Assembly: GCF_051650185.1 (NCBI RefSeq)
Contig: NZ_JBOFIN010000140.1
Span: 1 to 64,000 of the forward strand
Length of the DNA: 64,000 nucleotides
Direction: 5' to 3'
Source of the DNA: Scandinavium sp051650185
Lineage (GTDB): Bacteria; Pseudomonadota; Gammaproteobacteria; Enterobacterales; Enterobacteriaceae
Below, piece after piece: positions 62,030 to 64,000 of the stretch; within the stretch, counting starts at the first letter, position 1, and every line of letters begins with the position of its first letter. The notes beneath the pieces were generated by a model. It saw nothing but the letters and a program-made list of their open reading frames with translations. It did not search any database and was not told the DNA's origin. Both the position numbers and the translations under genes were made by a program.

Positions 62030-62708
62030 AGTCCACGGCGTCAGAAGCATGAAGCGCGGCGGTATCAAACACCGGCACCGGGCAACGATCGGCAGGCACC
62101 AGCAGACCGATTTCGGTGCAGCCAAAAATAACGCCCTCTGCGCCTTCTGCCACCAGCCGCTCAATCACCTGTAAATATTCCTGACGGGACGATTCGCTGA
62201 ACGTGCCGAGGCACAGCTCTTCGAAGATGATTTGGTTGATTCGAGCGCGCTCATCGGCATTAGGGATAAGCAAATTCAACGAGAATTCCTGCTCCAGACG
62301 CCCACGGTAGAAATCCTGTTCCATGGTGTAACGAGTGCCCAACAGCGCGACATTTCGCAGCTTTTGCTTCTCAATCGCCCGCCCTGTTGCATCAGCGATA
62401 TGCAAAAAAGGCACCTGACAGCGGGATTCGATCTGTGAGGCCACTTTGTGCATGGTGTTAGTACAAAGCACGATCCCTTCAGCGCCAATACTTTCCAGCG
62501 AGGCTGCCGCATGGGCAAGCATATCCCCGGCCTTTTCCCATTCCCCTGAAGCCTGGCAGGCTTCAATCTCATGGAAATCAACGCTGTGCATCAGGATCTT
62601 CGCCGAGTGCAGGCCGCCAAGGCGCTGCCTGATGCCTTCATTAATCAGACGGTAATAGGGAATCGTGGATTCCCAGCTCATGCCGGCAAGTAAACCAATG
62701 GTTTTCAT
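62016..62708 (-). CDS. ygeA: broad-specificity amino acid racemase YgeA
   Basis: YgeA belongs to the aspartate/glutamate racemase superfamily. The E. coli enzyme interconverts several amino acid enantiomers, including homoserine. I start at MKTIGLLAGMSWEST, with AAAGGACA upstream, giving 230 residues as in E. coli. Thr83 (VLCTNTMHK) and a cysteine near 196 (VIFGCTEIGLL) are the acid/base positions of the family. It is convergent with lysR. Confidence 0.93.
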   Translation of the reverse strand: MKTIGLLAGMSWESTIPYYRLINEGIRQRLGGLHSAKILMHSVDFHEIEACQASGEWEKAGDMLAHAAASLESIGAEGIVLCTNTMHKVASQIESRCQVPFLHIADATGRAIEKQKLRNVALLGTRYTMEQDFYRGRLEQEFSLNLLIPNADERARINQIIFEELCLGTFSESSRQEYLQVIERLVAEGAEGVIFGCTEIGLLVPADRCPVPVFDTAALHASDAVDFMLS

Positions 62709-62843
62709 GGACTGTCCTTTCGCAATGTTTCCCACAGTGAAACAGAGTTGTGATTAACTTTCCACTTCTGGTCGCAACGAAATATTCATGTATACGCTGG
62801 AGATATGTGCGGTGAGCTATGGCAGTTGAGGGTGAAGCTCAGG

Positions 62844-62884
62844 CACAGAAAAAGAAGATATCCTCTTCTTTTTCTGTGTTTTTT
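62844..62884 (+). terminator. strong rightward terminator with no known upstream gene
   Basis: CACAGAAAAAGAAGA (62844-62858) and TCTTCTTTTTCTGTG (62864-62878) form a perfect 15-bp stem with a TATCC loop, followed by six T on the plus strand. No gene is transcribed rightward before it: ygeA runs leftward away. On the minus strand, where fepE ends five bases before the stem, there is no T-run. It could end a short unannotated RNA or serve fepE inefficiently. Confidence 0.75.
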
Positions 62885-62888
62885 ATCA

Positions 62889-64000
62889 TTACAGGGCAGA
62901 TTCTTCGAGCAGCAGCGTCGCCCGGCGGGATTCACGCGCGCTTTGCAGTAAAACCGTTCCGCAGGCTATTGCCCCACCCAGCAGCGCTGCCAGCAGGATA
63001 ATAAGCGACTTCCCTGGGCCATCTTTTTTAATGGGAAGCGAGGGTTCAAGCTGATAATTCACCACGGGAAAATCAACATCAGTAATATTTAATGCTTCTA
63101 ACTGTTTCAATAAATATTCGCGGTTAAGAATGTCAGCATTTAGCTCAGAAACATCTTTAATCGATTTTTCAATTTCGAGTTTTTTATTGATCCCTTCCGT
63201 CCCCAGAGTGACGGAGAAATCAGGATCGTCTTTGATCATTTGCCCGTTGCTGTAAACCGGTTTATTAATTCCGGCCGCCTGAGCAACCTGAAGGGAATAA
63301 TTCAGACGCTTAATTTTGGTGTTCTTCGCATTCTCCAGCTGGGCGCGATCGAGCTCCAGACGCTGTTTTTCGGTCTGTAATTTCATGGTCACGTTTTCAT
63401 GCAGAGAGGTCATGGTCTGCTTAACCACCTGCGCGCTGACGAATTTGATATAGCCCGCCAAAATGGCTTGCGCCTCTGCGGCATCAGGGCCGGTAAAAGA
63501 GAGCGTCCAGGAGTTATACAGCGAGTTGTTCTCTTTTTTGTTACTGGCATCATCAACGGCTTTCATGCGCTCGGCGATAGTGACGACCGCACGATGAAGC
63601 TCAATAGGATCGACGTCAGTTTCTTTTAACTGCTCCATTAATTCAGGTGAAGATTTTACGTACTCTTCCAGCAACACGGTGGAGTTAAACTTTTTGATGA
63701 AGAGATTAAACAGCGCGGTGTTGTCGCTTTTATTGTCAACGCCAAGCACTCTCATCGTGGCAAGCAGCGTGTTGAGCGGCATTAGTTGGGTGCGTTCCGC
63801 AGGCGTGATGACGGCGTTGCTGGTCCATTTTTGCGGCAGCAGCAGCGAAACGGCCAGGCCTGCGAGGGCAAACCCAAGAACAAAAGCCAGGATGCGTTTG
63901 CGGGCACTCCACAACACGTCCAGCAGAGCCAGGAGATCAATATCCTGCCCGGTAGAGAAGGAGTGTGCGGGAACAGAAGCCGTGAGCGTTACGTCCTTTG
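62889..64000 (-). CDS. fepE: LPS O-antigen chain-length regulator, FepE/Wzz family (5' end beyond window)
   Basis: The frame stays open to the window edge, so the N-terminus is missing. 370 codons are visible. An N-terminal membrane segment (VLGFALAGLAVSLLLPQKW), a long periplasmic coiled-coil region and a C-terminal membrane segment with KKDGPGKSLIILLAALLGG fit the Wzz co-polymerase family. YSNGQMIKDDPDFSVTLG and KLEIEKSIKDVSELN match E. coli FepE better than WzzB. FepE proteins set very long O-antigen chains. In E. coli K-12 araE, not fepE, follows ygeA, so this position is an accessory insertion. Confidence 0.88.
   Translation of the reverse strand, partial: KDVTLTASVPAHSFSTGQDIDLLALLDVLWSARKRILAFVLGFALAGLAVSLLLPQKWTSNAVITPAERTQLMPLNTLLATMRVLGVDNKSDNTALFNLFIKKFNSTVLLEEYVKSSPELMEQLKETDVDPIELHRAVVTIAERMKAVDDASNKKENNSLYNSWTLSFTGPDAAEAQAILAGYIKFVSAQVVKQTMTSLHENVTMKLQTEKQRLELDRAQLENAKNTKIKRLNYSLQVAQAAGINKPVYSNGQMIKDDPDFSVTLGTEGINKKLEIEKSIKDVSELNADILNREYLLKQLEALNITDVDFPVVNYQLEPSLPIKKDGPGKSLIILLAALLGGAIACGTVLLQSARESRRATLLLEESAL

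Noticed and set aside
62819..63001. Rightward 60-codon frame starting ATGGCAGTTGAG
   Set aside because: It reads through the perfect terminator hairpin and then antisense into fepE. I treat the region as non-coding.

Overview
The window is a stretch of enterobacterial chromosome, about 64 kb, in core gene order. Nearly every protein reads as a close relative of an Escherichia coli K-12 protein, and the order pyrG-mazG-relA-rlmD-barA ... recBCD ... thyA-lgt-ptsP-rppH-mutH ... galR ... lysA-lysR-ygeA follows the 62-64 min region of E. coli. Some usual E. coli neighbours are missing: mazEF between mazG and relA, gudPXD between barA and yqcA, and the fucose genes between xni and rlmM. REP-type repeats with GCCGGGCGGC cores and a CCCTCACCCTAACCCTCTCC-type repeat occupy some of the gaps. 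This fits an Enterobacteriaceae member in the Enterobacter/Lelliottia/Citrobacter/Klebsiella neighbourhood. The genus cannot be fixed from the sequence alone. I see no transposase, integrase, CRISPR array or prophage gene.

Layout. 1-4786: nucleotide and stringent-response genes (pyrG start, mazG, relA, rlmD). 4845-10383: the sensor kinase barA, a flavodoxin/pseudouridine-synthase cluster (yqcA-truC-yqcC), the CsrA-sequestering RNA csrB with its UvrY site, and syd. 10453-16813: queF, ppnN, serine uptake and deamination (sdaC-sdaB) and xni. 16925-24329: rlmM-ygdD-gcvA divergent from the sRNA gcvB, ygdI, the csdA-csdE/tcdA cluster, mltA and three initiator tRNA-Met genes. 24330-40741: amiC, argA with two ARG boxes, and the long leftward block ppdA-ppdB-ygdB-ppdC-recC-ptrA-recB-recD. 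40910-49226: thyA, lgt, ptsP, rppH, the DARS2-like DnaA-box region, mutH, ygdQ, ygdR and tas. 49337-54327: lplT-aas, the tandem sRNAs omrA and omrB, and galR. 54315-59742: an accessory beta-glycoside block (acetyltransferase, GntR regulator, family-1 phospho-glycosidase, PTS EIIC and a divergent LacI regulator) between galR and lysA. 59712-64000: lysA/lysR, ygeA and a FepE/Wzz-type O-antigen chain-length regulator that runs off the window.

How the parts connect. BarA activates UvrY, and a UvrY-type palindrome lies upstream of csrB only about 2 kb from barA. GcvA sits back to back with its target gcvB. LysR sits back to back with lysA. ArgR boxes overlap the start region of argA. In the accessory block, the EIIC would import a beta-glycoside as its 6-phosphate and the GH1 enzyme would hydrolyse it. 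The EIIC/LacI intergenic region holds three TTGGCAT elements spaced 63 and 32 bp apart, which are whole helical turns and look like operators.

Nothing here is a clearly unknown system. The best leads are the helically phased CGCATAAAA repeats upstream of sdaC, the phased operators of the beta-glycoside block, a strong rightward terminator near 62,860 with no known gene in front of it, and a ygdT-like reading frame embedded in DARS2 that begins with CTG.
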